Assembly: GCA_963966185.1 (NCBI GenBank) | Contig: CAWZYM010000429.1 | Coordinates: forward strand, 325,001 to 389,000 | DNA: 64,000 nt | Origin: Rhabditoides inermis | Lineage: Eukaryota > Nematoda > Chromadorea > Rhabditida > Rhabditidae | Direction of reading: 5' to 3' | Shown: positions 8,746-20,000 of the stretch, piece by piece | Numbering within the stretch: the stretch's first letter is position 1 | How the letters are laid out: each line of letters starts with the position of its first letter | Translations under genes and position numbers: made by a program | The notes under the pieces: model-generated | What the model was told of the DNA's origin: nothing | The model's input: the letters and a program-made list of their open reading frames with translations, nothing else | Databases searched by the model: none

Positions 8746-10428
8746 TATGACACTTGTTGATAGGGGCAACTCTTTCTGGCCACTTATCCCTTCATAGTAG
8801 ATGGCCAGCTCACTCCATTCTCAATCTGCGACGGACACCGACCATGGATGGGAACGCACTTGAGCGACTTGGGGTTCAGCACCTGAACAAAGAAAGTGGC
8901 ATTTATTTGATTACGAATCTCTTGATTACGAATCTCGACCAATAATTATCCCAATATCAATAATTTGTTCACCTATTTCCTCAACTATATAATATGGGGT
9001 GCTCATGAATAACATCCAACGGCATTTTTTTTCATTCACAAACAATCACATACACACAATCGAATGACATCACTTCTATGCCGATCAAACTCGATACAGA
9101 AGAAATGATCATACATGTGACTACACCATATGCCTATGCATCACACACCATATGCCTATGCATACGTGCATAACAATGAACTAAGCATGGCCAGGGATAA
9201 ACCAAAGAGCATTTGGACAACTACAGTATCTTCCTTCCCCCATCCCCTCGGAACAGAGTTTTCACGCATTTTATGTACAATGAAATGACAAATGACATGA
9301 GCGTCCCTGTATAAAAGCTCTATTCGAAGCTCGTATGTTTTTTCACTTGAGTCGTCCTCTGTGATATTATTAAAGGCACAGAGACGACTTATTTTGGACT
9401 CTACGTGTCATACAAGTTCATTAAAACATAAAACAAAATCAATTCGTGCGAAAGAACGGATATTTTTGAGAAAGTTGCAACTATCGAGTTGCAGCATTTT
9501 TTTTTCAAATTCACTCTCATTGTCCTGCCACGATCAGAATTATACGAACGCCCCGCCCACCAACAGCTGTTTCTCTTTGTTTTCTTCTAATCACGGCGAT
9601 TCACAGTTGATAATCTGTTGGTGGGCGGAGCTGCGCTACAAAAACGCGTGTACTCGCACGTGTTACCAAAACACAAAGCACATCAGAGTCTGCTGGGATC
9701 GTGGTAAGACCGAAACATGGGCGGAGTCGAAAAGTGGGCGGAGTTTTGCTGATCAAGCATGTCGAATCGAAACCGCTCGAATTTAAGCCCCGCCCCGTCG
9801 CGTGTCGCGCTTGTTTTGAGCTTTTTATTCACTTGTGAATCGCCGTGCTAATTTGTTTGTTTACCTTATCGTTTTATGATTGTGATATATTTTTGATGTT
9901 CTGCAAATGCCGATAATCCATGACCATATTGTAAAGTTGATCACATTGCTTATCACAGCTGTGCTTTCAACATACGATGTACAAACCCTCACGCCGCGCC
10001 ACGCGCTTTTTATGTTTTATGTTTATCTCAGGTAAAGTCGTACACCGTGTACTACACAGCGAGTTTTCTACACAGCTCTACACGGCGGTGTAGAAAAAAC
10101 TACACATCCCTACACCAGTGTAGAAAGTTGGATCCATTTTTGACACGGTGTAGAGAAGTGTGAGGATATGACACGTGTGTTGGGGTGTGTAGCGGCTCCA
10201 AAATATAGATCCCCCACCACACCCTCTTGCTCTTGGGAAAGCGAGCAAATGAGAGCGTGGGTAGCTTGGCGTTGATTGTCAACATTACCGATACTGTCGC
10301 ATGGTCACGGTTCATAAATGTAGCGGAGAGGTTGTTGTGCGACGCGTAGTTGTCGCATGTCCTTGTATATCAAGTGTCTTTGTATATCAATTTATTTATT
10401 GTTGAGTGTTGTTGATTGTCATGTTCAG
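8746..10428. other. Intergenic part of the palindrome arm
   Basis: No coding exon supported. Visible structure: a 20-odd-bp direct repeat of ACACCATATGCCTATGCAT (9122-9165); a hairpin of CCCCGCCCACCAACAG with CTGTTGGTGGGCGGAG (9551-9632); and a cluster of TACAC/GTGTAG half-sites at 10030-10195. AAAGGCACAGAGACGACTTA at 9373 resembles AAAGGAACAGTGGCGACTTA at 2034. All are mirrored in the right arm. Confidence 0.5.
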
Positions 10429-10896
10429 GTTCTCACGGCGGGTCTGCAGTCACAGCGGAACGTGGAGATTTCCCAGGAAGTGGTCATGGAGACTTTCAAC
10501 CTCGACGACCTGCCCTCGTACGCCACATACGCCAGGCCGAGGTGGACAAGCTGGACAAGGAAAACTGCATGGAGAAGGTGAAGGTGGCCTCGAAGCTCAA
10601 GGACGAGCACGGCGTGCAGATCTCGATCCCCAAAGAGGCCACCAACAGCGACGAGATCACGGTGGAGGGAAAGAAGGAGGCGATCAAGGAGAAGATCGTC
10701 ACCAAGCTGTAGAACGAGAAGAGCAAGGACATGATTGTCGAGCAGCGCCTGCACAAGCTGATCATCGGACAGAAGGGCAGCGAGATCCAGAAGCTGCGCG
10801 ACCAGTACCCCTCGGTCGTCTTCTCCTTCCCCGATGCCAACAAGAAGATTGAGCGACGTCATCAACATCCGCGGAGACAAGCAGGAGGTTGACAAG
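10429..10896 (+). pseudogene. Vigilin-like KH-domain exon, broken (left arm copy)
   Basis: Bounded by AG (10427-28) and a GT donor (10897). The frame begins VLTAGLQSQRNVEISQEV and, after a frameshift near 10535, continues through a first KH half (ENCMEKVKVASKL, GVQISIPKEATNSDEITVEG). An in-frame TAG follows at 10710-10712. A full KH core comes next: HKLIIGQKGSEIQKLRDQYP with the G-x-x-G loop (GQKG), then FSFPDANKK, and after a one-base insertion near 10850, SDVINIRGDKQEVDK. Closely spaced KH repeats with [IV]IGxxG, FP and D-x-I-x-I-x-G blocks are characteristic of vigilin (HDLBP/Scp160), an RNA-binding protein of the ER and polysomes. Two frameshifts and a stop make this a pseudogene. Intron-like flanks suggest a genomic rather than processed copy. 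Confidence 0.7.
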
Positions 10897-10916
10897 GTGA
10901 ATTCACACTTGCTCAC

Positions 10917-11043
10917 TGGTATTGATCGATACTAATTGTGCGATCAATACCAGTGAGAAGTTTCCATCATTTTCCCTTGCCCTCGAGTGGTCGGTCCCCC
11001 AGTTCATTTCCCCGTCGCACCCGCCAAGCCCGGCTTACGTGGA
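10917..11043. repeat. Inner end of left arm with short inverted repeat
   Basis: CACTGGTATTGATCG and CGATCAATACCAGTG (10915-10965) form a hairpin within each arm. The mirror copy lies at 11425-11465. Sequence identity to the right arm ends at 11043 (...CTTACGTGGA). Confidence 0.7.
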
Positions 11044-11335
11044 AAACAAACACGTAAACACGCACAATTGAATTGAATTGATTTACTGCCGATATCAAGA
11101 ATACAACAACGGAGATGTAACACAAAAAGGTTTAGTCTGCGTGAAGTATCTGTTTCTTCTTGTCGTGGTCCGACGTGAAGGGGTGGTGTGCTTGGTCTCA
11201 CGCTTGGGTAGCGGTAGAGGTTGCGACAGCCATTGTAGAAAGGGTACTCGGCGGGTTCAACTCCGTTCTCCGAGGATTCCTCAAATTCCAAAGCTAGCAG
11301 CGAACATGTGGCGGATACCGTTTATCCAGCAATTC
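11044..11335. other. Spacer at the centre of the palindrome
   Basis: 292 bp present once only. No coding or RNA feature recognised. A single-copy spacer between long inverted arms is common in real genomic palindromes, and is also compatible with some assembly artefacts. Confidence 0.8.
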
Positions 11336-11482
11336 TCCACGTAAGCCGGGCTTGGCGGGTGCGACGGGGAAATGAACTGGGGGACCGACCACTCGAGGGC
11401 AAGGGAAAATGATGGAAACTTCTCACTGGTATTGATCGCACAATTAGTATCGATCAATACCAGTGAGCAAGTGTGAATTCAC

Positions 11483-11950
11483 CTTGTCAACCTCCTGCTT
11501 GTCTCCGCGGATGTTGATGACGTCGCTCAATCTTCTTGTTGGCATCGGGGAAGGAGAAGACGACCGAGGGGTACTGGTCGCGCAGCTTCTGGATCTCGCT
11601 GCCCTTCTGTCCGATGATCAGCTTGTGCAGGCGCTGCTCGACAATCATGTCCTTGCTCTTCTCGTTCTACAGCTTGGTGACGATCTTCTCCTTGATCGCC
11701 TCCTTCTTTCCCTCCACCGTGATCTCGTCGCTGTTGGTGGCCTCTTTGGGGATCGAGATCTGCACGCCGTGCTCGTCCTTGAGCTTCGAGGCCACCTTCA
11801 CCTTCTCCATGCAGTTTTCCTTGTCCAGCTTGTCCACCTCGGCCTGGCGTATGTGGCGTACGAGGGCAGGTCGTCGAGGTTGAAAGTCTCCATGACCACT
11901 TCCTGGGAAATCTCCACGTTCCGCTGTGACTGCAGACCCGCCGTGAGAAC
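11483..11950 (-). pseudogene. Vigilin-like KH-domain exon, broken (right arm copy)
   Basis: Mirror of 10429-10896 with the same two frameshifts and the same in-frame TAG. The inactivating lesions therefore predate the inverted duplication, or both arms have been kept identical by gene conversion. Confidence 0.7.
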
Positions 11951-13633
11951 CTGAACATGACAATCAACAACACTCAACAATAAATAAATTGATATACAAA
12001 GACACTTGATATACAAGGACATGCGACAACTACGCGTCGCACAACAACCTCTCCGCTACATTTATGAACCGTGACCATGCGACAGTATCGGTAATGTTGA
12101 CAATCAACGCCAAGCTACCCACGCTCTCATTTGCTCGCTTTCCCAAGAGCAAGAGGGTGTGGTGGGGGATCTATATTTTGGAGCCGCTACACACCCCAAC
12201 ACACGTGTCATATCCTCACACTTCTCTACACCGTGTCAAAAATGGATCCAACTTTCTACACTGGTGTAGGGATGTGTAGTTTTTTCTACACCGCCGTGTA
12301 GAGCTGTGTAGAAAACTCGCTGTGTAGTACACGGTGTACGACTTTACCTGAGATAAACATAAAACATAAAAAGCGCGTGGCGCGGCGTGAGGGTTTGTAC
12401 ATCGTATGTTGAAAGCACAGCTGTGATAAGCAATGTGATCAACTTTACAATATGGTCATGGATTATCGGCATTTGCAGAACATCAAAAATATATCACAAT
12501 CATAAAACGATAAGGTAAACAAACAAATTAGCACGGCGATTCACAAGTGAATAAAAAGCTCAAAACAAGCGCGACACGCGACGGGGCGGGGCTTAAATTC
12601 GAGCGGTTTCGATTCGACATGCTTGATCAGCAAAACTCCGCCCACTTTTCGACTCCGCCCATGTTTCGGTCTTACCACGATCCCAGCAGACTCTGATGTG
12701 CTTTGTGTTTTGGTAACACGTGCGAGTACACGCGTTTTTGTAGCGCAGCTCCGCCCACCAACAGATTATCAACTGTGAATCGCCGTGATTAGAAGAAAAC
12801 AAAGAGAAACAGCTGTTGGTGGGCGGGGCGTTCGTATAATTCTGATCGTGGCAGGACAATGAGAGTGAATTTGAAAAAAAAATGCTGCAACTCGATAGTT
12901 GCAACTTTCTCAAAAATATCCGTTCTTTCGCACGAATTGATTTTGTTTTATGTTTTAATGAACTTGTATGACACGTAGAGTCCAAAATAAGTCGTCTCTG
13001 TGCCTTTAATAATATCACAGAGGACGACTCAAGTGAAAAAACATACGATCTTCGAATAGAGCTTTTATACAGGGACGCTCATGTCATTTGTCATTTCATT
13101 GTACATAAAATGCGTGAAAACTCTGTTCCGAGGGGATGGGGGAAGGAAGATACTGTAGTTGTCCAAATGCTCTTTGGTTTATCCCTGGCCATGCTTAGTT
13201 CATTGTTATGCACGTATGCATAGGCATATGGTGTGTGATGCATAGGCATATGGTGTAGTCACATGTATGATCATTTCTTCTGTATCGAGTTTGATCGGCA
13301 TAGAAGTGATGTCATTCGATTGTGTGTATGTGATTGTTTGTGAATGAAAAAAAATGCCGTTGGATGTTATTCATGAGCACCCCATATTATATAGTTGAGG
13401 AAATAGGTGAACAAATTATTGATATTGGGATAATTATTGGTCGAGATTCGTAATCAAGAGATTCGTAATCAAATAAATGCCACTTTCTTTGTTCAGGTGC
13501 TGAACCCCAAGTCGCTCAAGTGCGTTCCCATCCATGGTCGGTGTCCGTCGCAGATTGAGAATGGAGTGAGCTGGCCATCTACTATGAAGGGATAAGTGGC
13601 CAGAAAGAGTTGCCCCTATCAACAAGTGTCATA
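11951..13633. other. Intergenic part of the right arm
   Basis: Mirror of 8746-10428: hairpin of CCCCGCCCACCAACAG type, TACAC/GTGTAG cluster (about 12184-12349) and short direct repeats. No exon supported. Confidence 0.5.
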
Positions 13634-15739
13634 GTTATACTTGAATACTTGAATGCTCCTTCAGCTTGCCAGCGCGGAGCCCATCTTTCGCCACAGTAAA
13701 AAGTCTCCAGCTGCAGTTGCCCACTGCTTGTAGTCGTTCCTGCGACCATAGAACTGCGTGTAGTCGTTCCTGCGACCATAGAACACCGTGTATTATTGCG
13801 GACAGAATCTGCCCAGCGGGTTGGCGGCCGTCCGGGTTCTCGAGTGACGTTGCGCGGCCTCCAATCGGTAGTCGCCCGTGTCCATCGCCCGTCCGTCCTC
13901 TTTTATATGTGTCCGGCCCATCTATGTTTGCTTCGCGCCATGTAGGAGATTGGGTTGGTCAGTCCGGATCTCGCCCGCACGTCCTCGCTGCTCAGTCCCT
14001 CGTCTCGTTGCCGGTAGAGTGAGTATCCCAGCATCTGCCGCTCCATCGCGCGGTGTGCGGTCTGGATGCGGCCGAATGTGGTGGTGGTGTAAGCCCACGT
14101 CTCCGAGCCATAGCACAGTGTGGAGAGTACGCACATGCTGAAGAATTTCGCCTTGAGGTGTTTGTCGTTCAGCGTGCCCCGTGTCTCCTTGATGTTGCCA
14201 AATGCCGCCCATCCTGCTCTTGTTCTCCTCGCCAGCTCCGAGGTGAGGGTGTTCTTCGCGTGTGTGGCCCATTATTATTTCTTCTTTCCCCGCGCTGTGC
14301 GGTCGATTCGACTAAATGATCCTGCGCGAGTACCCTTGAGCAAGGCGATGCAGAAGCTCACGAGGATGCAGTACTACTGGCTCGAGGAGATACATGCGAC
14401 TACGTGGGAGCAAAGGAACACCCGGAGCCTTTCCACCGTCTACCATGGTACTCTAATGGATTGGGCTGATTATCGATCAAGTATCGATTGAGTATCGATC
14501 AAGAATCGTCGTCCACCACTAACCTCTATTGCTAAACTGTATCCCCCCGGCGTTAGCCTACCAAGATCTTGGCCCTACTGCATGCTTCCATTCATTTTGT
14601 TGTGATTGCAATGTCGTGTACAGCTATAACGATTCCGGATAAATCTCTGAACTCTGAACTCTTATGGCCCGTCCGAGGTAGATGTATTCGTCGACCTCCT
14701 CGATTGCCTGGCCGGCAAGTTGGATAATCCCAGCGGCAGCCTGCTCGTTTCGGATATACTGCGTCTTGCCAATGTTGATGCGCAGCCCGGCCTTCTCGCT
14801 CTCCGTGTTCAGCTCGTTCAGCATCCGTTCAGCCTCCGCCGTGGTCTCCGTGATCAGCACGATTTCGTCGGCGGAGCGCAGGTGGTTCAGCTTCTCTCCG
14901 TCCACGCGAAGGTCCAACGACTTCGAGCGCAGCAGTGAAGAGCGCTGGGGAGACAGTGTCGCCCTGCTTCACTCCGCATCGCACATAGATTTTCAGCTCG
15001 TTAGAGAAGAGCTTCAGAAGCAGCTGGTTGTTGTCGTAGCAGTCGGATAGCGCAACCAGGTATCCATCCTCGACGTTGAGCATCTCAAGAGCACGGAGAA
15101 GGAATCCGTGGTCGCGCCGGTCGAACGGCTTCTCGAAGTCGACAAAGGTGGGATCTTGTATTCACGGGCTCTCTCCGCGACCTGACAGTCGGTCTGTATT
15201 TGGTCGGCGCAGCAGAAGCCGCTCCGGAATCCGGCTTGCTCTCGTGGTTGTTTGTCTTCCAGAGTCCGTTTCAGCCTGTTCGATAACAGCTTAGAATAGG
15301 TTTTGTAGAGCAGGCTGAGTAGAGCTATCGGGCGCCAATTGGAGAGCTTCTCGCGGGGTCCTTTCTTCGGGAGTAGCACGAGCCGCGCATCTCTCCAGCT
15401 GTCGGGGATGGGCGTCTCTTCCAGGTAGGTGGTGAACAGGCGGGCGAGGGCACGGTGGAAGTTAGTTCCTCCGGCTTTCAGCAGATCGGCGGTGATGTCG
15501 TCAGGGCCGGGGGCTCGTCCTTTCGGCATCTGGGAGATGACGTGTCGTATTTCAGAGGGAAGCACGGGACGGCCATTTTCAGGAGTGTAGGCCTTGTTCG
15601 GGATGAGTAGTCGGTCAGCGTAGAGGGTACTGTAGAAGTCGACAGTGGCCTCCTCGATGGAGAGTTGCGCGGTGATCATCTGGTCGTTGATCAACAGCCA
15701 CAAAGACGTCAACACATGGAACTGCACATACCCACGTTA
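13634..15739 (-). mobile_element. RTE-type LINE, broken (right arm copy)
   Basis: Mirror of 6640-8745, carrying the same frameshifts, the same SADE in place of the catalytic motif and the same nested retroposon (about 14259-14657, minus strand). The insertion thus preceded the inverted duplication. Confidence 0.8.
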
Positions 15740-15780
15740 CTCTTCTGTCGTGGTAGAAAGAGAGAGGGAGAGAGCGAGAG

Positions 15781-15816
<36 letters not shown>

Positions 15817-15830
15817 AGGAACACTTGCAG

Positions 15831-16368
15831 CTCTCGTCTGACCCGGCCACCCTGTTGTCCACTCTGTTCAATGCCACCCGCGACGAGTCTACAGTGGTCG
15901 GCCGGAACCACGAGATAGCGAGGACCGCCCTGGAGAGAGTCATAGACACTGAGATGAGGTGGGGCCAGTGCAAGAACGCGCCATACGTTTCACTCGCCGC
16001 ATATCAACAACACTTCAAGGGAACACACAATTCATCACCGCTCAGCATTCTATAATCATACAGAATCTAATCGATAATCAATCAATTCCAGACTGCGAGA
16101 GCACGAGCGCGGTCACTTGCGGGACGACGAGTTCACTGCGATGCTGGCGGAGAGTGCGGCCGCCGTCATCACTCAGGTACCGTATGCCTACACTAATCAA
16201 ATAACCTATCCTACCGCTTTGCAGGAGAACCCACTCGAGTACCTGACTCTCTCGCGGCAACTCGCCTATTATGGAAGGGCAGTGTTCGCGGTACACCACA
16301 CTGGCCCTATCTCCGGCCGTTCGCAGTGTTCACCGAAAGAGATCAGTGAGTCTCTCTCTCTCACTCTA

Positions 16369-16405
<37 letters not shown>

Positions 16406-16873
16406 TCCTCTCACTCCCTACCCTTGCAGTGTTCGCCGTGGACACAGTGTCAGACCCGTCCCTGCCCCTCCCCCAGTTCGCCTCCTTCATCGACCATCGC
16501 CCCCCTTCCTTCCCCGATGTACGCGTTCGACCGACCCAGCCGGGAGACATACTCTACGCTGTCCTGCCGCGACCGAGGTGGGACACAGTCTGCCATTTCG
16601 TACTTGGCTATGCGCCCAGCAGACGCGACGCGTGGGCACGCGACGCGCCTGCGCTCTCTTGCAGAACATGGTAGTAACCCCTAATGCAAGTGGTCCTTAT
16701 TGGTGGAAGTACTCAATTGCTGTCACAATGTGAGAGTCTCTATTCCAGATGCCACCGCTGCTCGTCTGCCCTCGTTTTCTCCTTCCACAACCACTCCTCG
16801 CCCATTCGAGTCGAGTTCCCATTGAGAGAGGAGAGTGGCTGGCGCTATCCGGAGTGCGTCCGCATGCATGCAG
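15831..16873 (+). pseudogene. Duplicated 5' part of the adhesion-type GPCR gene
   Basis: Plus-strand exons 15831-15967, 16092-16176, 16225-16345, 16430-16577 and 16749-16873 are the inverted copy of the first five GPCR exons, with the same splice borders and phases. Exon five carries a 4-bp CATG duplication right before its donor, which would shift the frame. The copy stops about 15 bp later at the palindrome edge, before any transmembrane exon. It could at most encode a secreted-type GAIN-like fragment if transcribed; more likely it is a dead duplicate. Confidence 0.65.
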
Positions 16874-16888
16874 GTGCGTTCGATCGAC

Positions 16889-17575
16889 TATAAACTAATA
16901 TTGAAATACATAAATTGAATGACATTCTCTATACACCACAACACATAAATTAGCCATACACGTGTTGCAGCGTGATCAGTTATTGATTTGATAGTTTACG
17001 GTATGTCAATGCAACTATTCATTATAATTACAAACGTGCACTAACAATACATACACTAATAGAACGTCGCCACTGTCCTTACAAAACAGATATCATAAAC
17101 AATCGTGCATACCTTGAACTAGACGAAATCGTGGTTCGCCTTCTTGAACTCGTGGAATAGCTGAACATCAGCTCACGCCCCTTGCAGCATAGCACCGCGC
17201 ACACACCATTACAATCATACCCGAACTGAAACGATTCAAATATAATACACCATGTGTAATTCGTTACATATAACATCTCAGATACTGTTCTACACAGTGT
17301 ACTACACAAAAAATTTCTACACGGCGAGATTGGAATAGCACTGAGTGCAACACGGCTATGGTGTGTAGAAAACTGAGTTCTACACAGCGTGTAGGACCGT
17401 GTAAAAAGATCTAGAAATCTGTGATAAGCGTTTGTGTAGAAGTGTGAAGGTGTTTTGCTGTATATAGCCAATCAAATTTGAATTCAGTTATATATCTTTA
17501 TTATCTTTATAGAACAAACAAGCAATCGATTCGTTACATATAACATCTCAGATACTGTTCTACACAGTGTATTGG
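16889..17575. repeat. Flank of the palindrome with 43-bp direct repeat and TACAC motifs
   Basis: The 43-bp sequence from ATTCGTTACATATAACATCT through ACACAGTGTA occurs at 17259-17301 and 17529-17571. Between them lie several TCTACACNG / CGTGTAGA half-sites, as in the cluster at 10030-10195. A minus-strand open stretch near 17110-17230 has splice-like borders but no recognised domain. Confidence 0.6.
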
Positions 17576-19342
17576 TTTTTTTTTTATATTTTTTCCATTA
17601 TAAAGCCGAAGAATTCTCTCCCTATCAAAATGGTGGATGCATCTGGTGAGGCGAAACACAGCGACAAAGACAAGGCGGCTGCATTTTCCACATTTTTCGA
17701 GTCAGTATATGTGAGCGACAACGGCATTCCACCGCCTGTGATTGCGCGAACCACTGACACATTCCATATGCGCCCCTTCCTCCCGTCTGATGTGCTACCG
17801 TTTTTGAAACACTTGAAATCTTCATGCTCACTGCCCGCTGATTGTATTCCACCGTTAGTACTTAAAAAATGTGCGTTCGAACTGAGCATTCCACTGTCTG
17901 TCATTTACAATTTCTCGCTGCGAGAAGGTGTCGTGCCTCGTGTATGGAAAACAGCCCACGTGACCCCTATTGCAAAGCCCGGCGGCGATCCAGCCTCAGT
18001 CACATGCTATCGTCCGATTTCGATATGTTCCGCCGCGTCCAAGGTACTTGAGAGAATGATTAGAAAGCAGCTGATTTCATTCATCGAATCGCGAACATTA
18101 CTGCCGGACGAACAGTATGGTTTCCGAAGCCATCGTAGTGTGACCACGCAAATGCTCTCGTGTTTTTCTGATTGGACAACAGCTGCAACATCCAAGCAAT
18201 TCACTGATGTAGTATATTTCGATTACCGCAAAGCGTTTGACACGGTCAGTATTCCCAAGCTTATTGCAAAGTGTGAGTCAGTAGGGTTACGTGGCGAGAT
18301 TCTCGACTGGATTCGCGACTTCCTCACCAATCGCAAATTCCGTGTGAAAGTAGGCGATGCACTCTCACCACCAGTAGAGTCCCCATCCGGAGTACCTCAG
18401 GGATCCGTACTCGGACCCCTATTATTCATAATCTATTTAGCGGGTCTAGAGTCTGGTTTGCCACCGAATGTACGTTTCCGCGCGTTCGCCGATGACGTCA
18501 AGGTGTACATATCTTATACAGCCGCTAATGCAACTGAAGCACACTCCGCGCTCCAGCTAGCCATAAATCACATTGTTTCATGGTCAATTCACTGGCAGCT
18601 TCAACTCTCTGACAGCAAATGTTCTGTACTACATCTTGGCAGAGGCAACCCGCAGCATGCGTACTCACTGGGAGGCAGCCCTCTCTCTCACTGCGAGCGC
18701 GTAAGAGACCTCGGTCTGCAGGTCGATACCACCGGCAACCCCACTATCAATGCCGGTGTGCGCGCGTCTGTTGCAATGAATCGAGCACGACTACTGATGC
18801 GATCAGTGCATACGAGTGACCAGCGCGTTCTTTTGAAACTATATAAAACCTACATTCTCCCGCTGCTCGAATTCGCTTCACCTGTTTGGAATCCTCATCT
18901 ACTCAAGGATATTCGCACATTGGAGAAAGTACAAAAATACGTCACTCGTATAATTTTCTATCGTGTATACCCCTCTCCTGACTACCCGCAAGCCATGCCC
19001 ACATATCAAGTTCGCCTCAAAACATTGGGTCTGACCAGTTTAGCAGAACGGCGCGCACGAAACGACCTCATTCTTGCACACAAAATGTACAAGCGGCTGG
19101 TCAGTACACCATTCTCTTCAATGTTCAAGTTAAAACCATGCCGCGGGCGAAATGGCACTTTCTCACTCCATGTCAAAGCAACAAGGTCGACGCTTTTGCA
19201 CAACTCATACGCATTGAGAACCGCTCGTTACATTCTCTCACTCACCAAATCACATCCGCGCATTTTTCGTCTGTCTCACTCGCGGTTCTCTAGGGCACTC
19301 TCTCATGTCAATCTCACACAGACACTCAATCTTCCTAGTTGA
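17567..19342 (+). CDS. Reverse transcriptase of CR1/L2-type LINE (uninterrupted, lacks endonuclease)
   Basis: 591 codons without a stop. The RT palm and fingers are in order: KSSCSLPADCIPPLVLKK, VTPIAKPGGDPASVTCYRPI, DEQYGFRSHRS, VVYFDYRKAFDTV (motif A aspartate), SGVPQGSVLGPLLF (motif B), RFRAFADDVKVY (motif C, FADD intact) and ERVRDLGLQVD. The C-terminal connection domain follows (YKTYILPLLEFASPVWNP, KYVTRIIFYR). The catalytic residues of target-primed reverse transcription are present, but the N-terminal APE endonuclease expected in this family is missing, so it is unlikely to be autonomous. The listed start precedes the homologous region; true homology begins around residue 22. Confidence 0.85.
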   Translation: MYWFFFYIFSIIKPKNSLPIKMVDASGEAKHSDKDKAAAFSTFFESVYVSDNGIPPPVIARTTDTFHMRPFLPSDVLPFLKHLKSSCSLPADCIPPLVLKKCAFELSIPLSVIYNFSLREGVVPRVWKTAHVTPIAKPGGDPASVTCYRPISICSAASKVLERMIRKQLISFIESRTLLPDEQYGFRSHRSVTTQMLSCFSDWTTAATSKQFTDVVYFDYRKAFDTVSIPKLIAKCESVGLRGEILDWIRDFLTNRKFRVKVGDALSPPVESPSGVPQGSVLGPLLFIIYLAGLESGLPPNVRFRAFADDVKVYISYTAANATEAHSALQLAINHIVSWSIHWQLQLSDSKCSVLHLGRGNPQHAYSLGGSPLSHCERVRDLGLQVDTTGNPTINAGVRASVAMNRARLLMRSVHTSDQRVLLKLYKTYILPLLEFASPVWNPHLLKDIRTLEKVQKYVTRIIFYRVYPSPDYPQAMPTYQVRLKTLGLTSLAERRARNDLILAHKMYKRLVSTPFSSMFKLKPCRGRNGTFSLHVKATRSTLLHNSYALRTARYILSLTKSHPRIFRLSHSRFSRALSHVNLTQTLNLPS

Positions 19343-20000
19343 AACAGTTGTGACGAGGGCAACAATGTGACACAGCAATTAAAATACATGACGGGATAAA
19401 ACATGCACGGGATAAAACAAGCACAATGAAGACAAGCATCGGCCGCCCTGGATTCACACTGGCCGCGCGAGCATCTCACTCACTCCCTCTCGCTCTGTGA
19501 CACCCGATCGATCGATAGCTGCCGACTCGCGTGCGCCGACGCCGCATTTCGATCTACCTTGTGATCGATAGACCTTTTTGGTGACAATGAGTAGTGATAC
19601 CCACCAACTCTGATATACCTTCCTTTTCGAGATGAGCTTCGTTTTGTCTATACGATTAATTGATGCAGATTGATGTTTGAATGATTGTACACCTCCCTTA
19701 TCTATAGTACTCGATTGGTGCCGTGATTGTCCAGTTGACGTGCTCTGCGTAGTGCTCGCACATGTCTCTTATTGTGCAGCGGCTCCTCCACCGCACTCAC
19801 TCCCCTCCAAGTGAATGTGCTGCGCAGATGTATCTGATCCTGGCCCTTTGCGTGTACCGGTTATCCCTTCATATATTCTTTTTACGGACTCGTCTTTCGC
19901 TCATTTAGTATGGTCTCGGTTTTTATCACATGCGGCTTTTTTTACTGTATTTTTGATGTGTGACGCAGTTTTTCTGCAATAAATTATTATTATTATTATA
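17575..20000 (+). mobile_element. CR1/L2-type non-LTR retrotransposon, 5'-truncated
   Basis: Contains the reverse transcriptase ORF described separately, a 3' UTR of about 650 bp, and a tail AATAAATTATTATTATTATTA at 19978-19999. Short ATT-type microsatellite tails are usual for the CR1/L2 group. No endonuclease domain precedes the RT, so the copy is 5'-truncated near 17600. Confidence 0.8.

Larger units (their letters stand above)
5495..11043. repeat. Left arm of 11.4-kb palindrome
   Basis: Reverse complement of 11336-16888. Positions pair as x with 22379-x over most of the arm (checked at many ORF ends and motifs). Differences noticed: GA/CT tract lengths near 5980-6010 and 6565-6620 (offsetting 4-bp changes), CATG against CATGCATG at the outer edge, and one substitution near 9336 (CGAAGCTCG against CGAAGATCG). 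The outer flanks (before 5495, after 16888) are unrelated, so the edges are sharp. Confidence 0.95.
11336..16888. repeat. Right arm of 11.4-kb palindrome
   Basis: Inverted copy of 5495-11043. Everything in the left arm reappears here on the other strand. See the left arm for the few differences. The outer edge contains a duplicated CATG (16864-16871). Confidence 0.95.

Noticed and set aside
17110..17230. Minus-strand exon-like stretch with LFHEFKKANHDFV
   Set aside because: Splice-like borders but a stop inside, no neighbouring exon and no recognised family.
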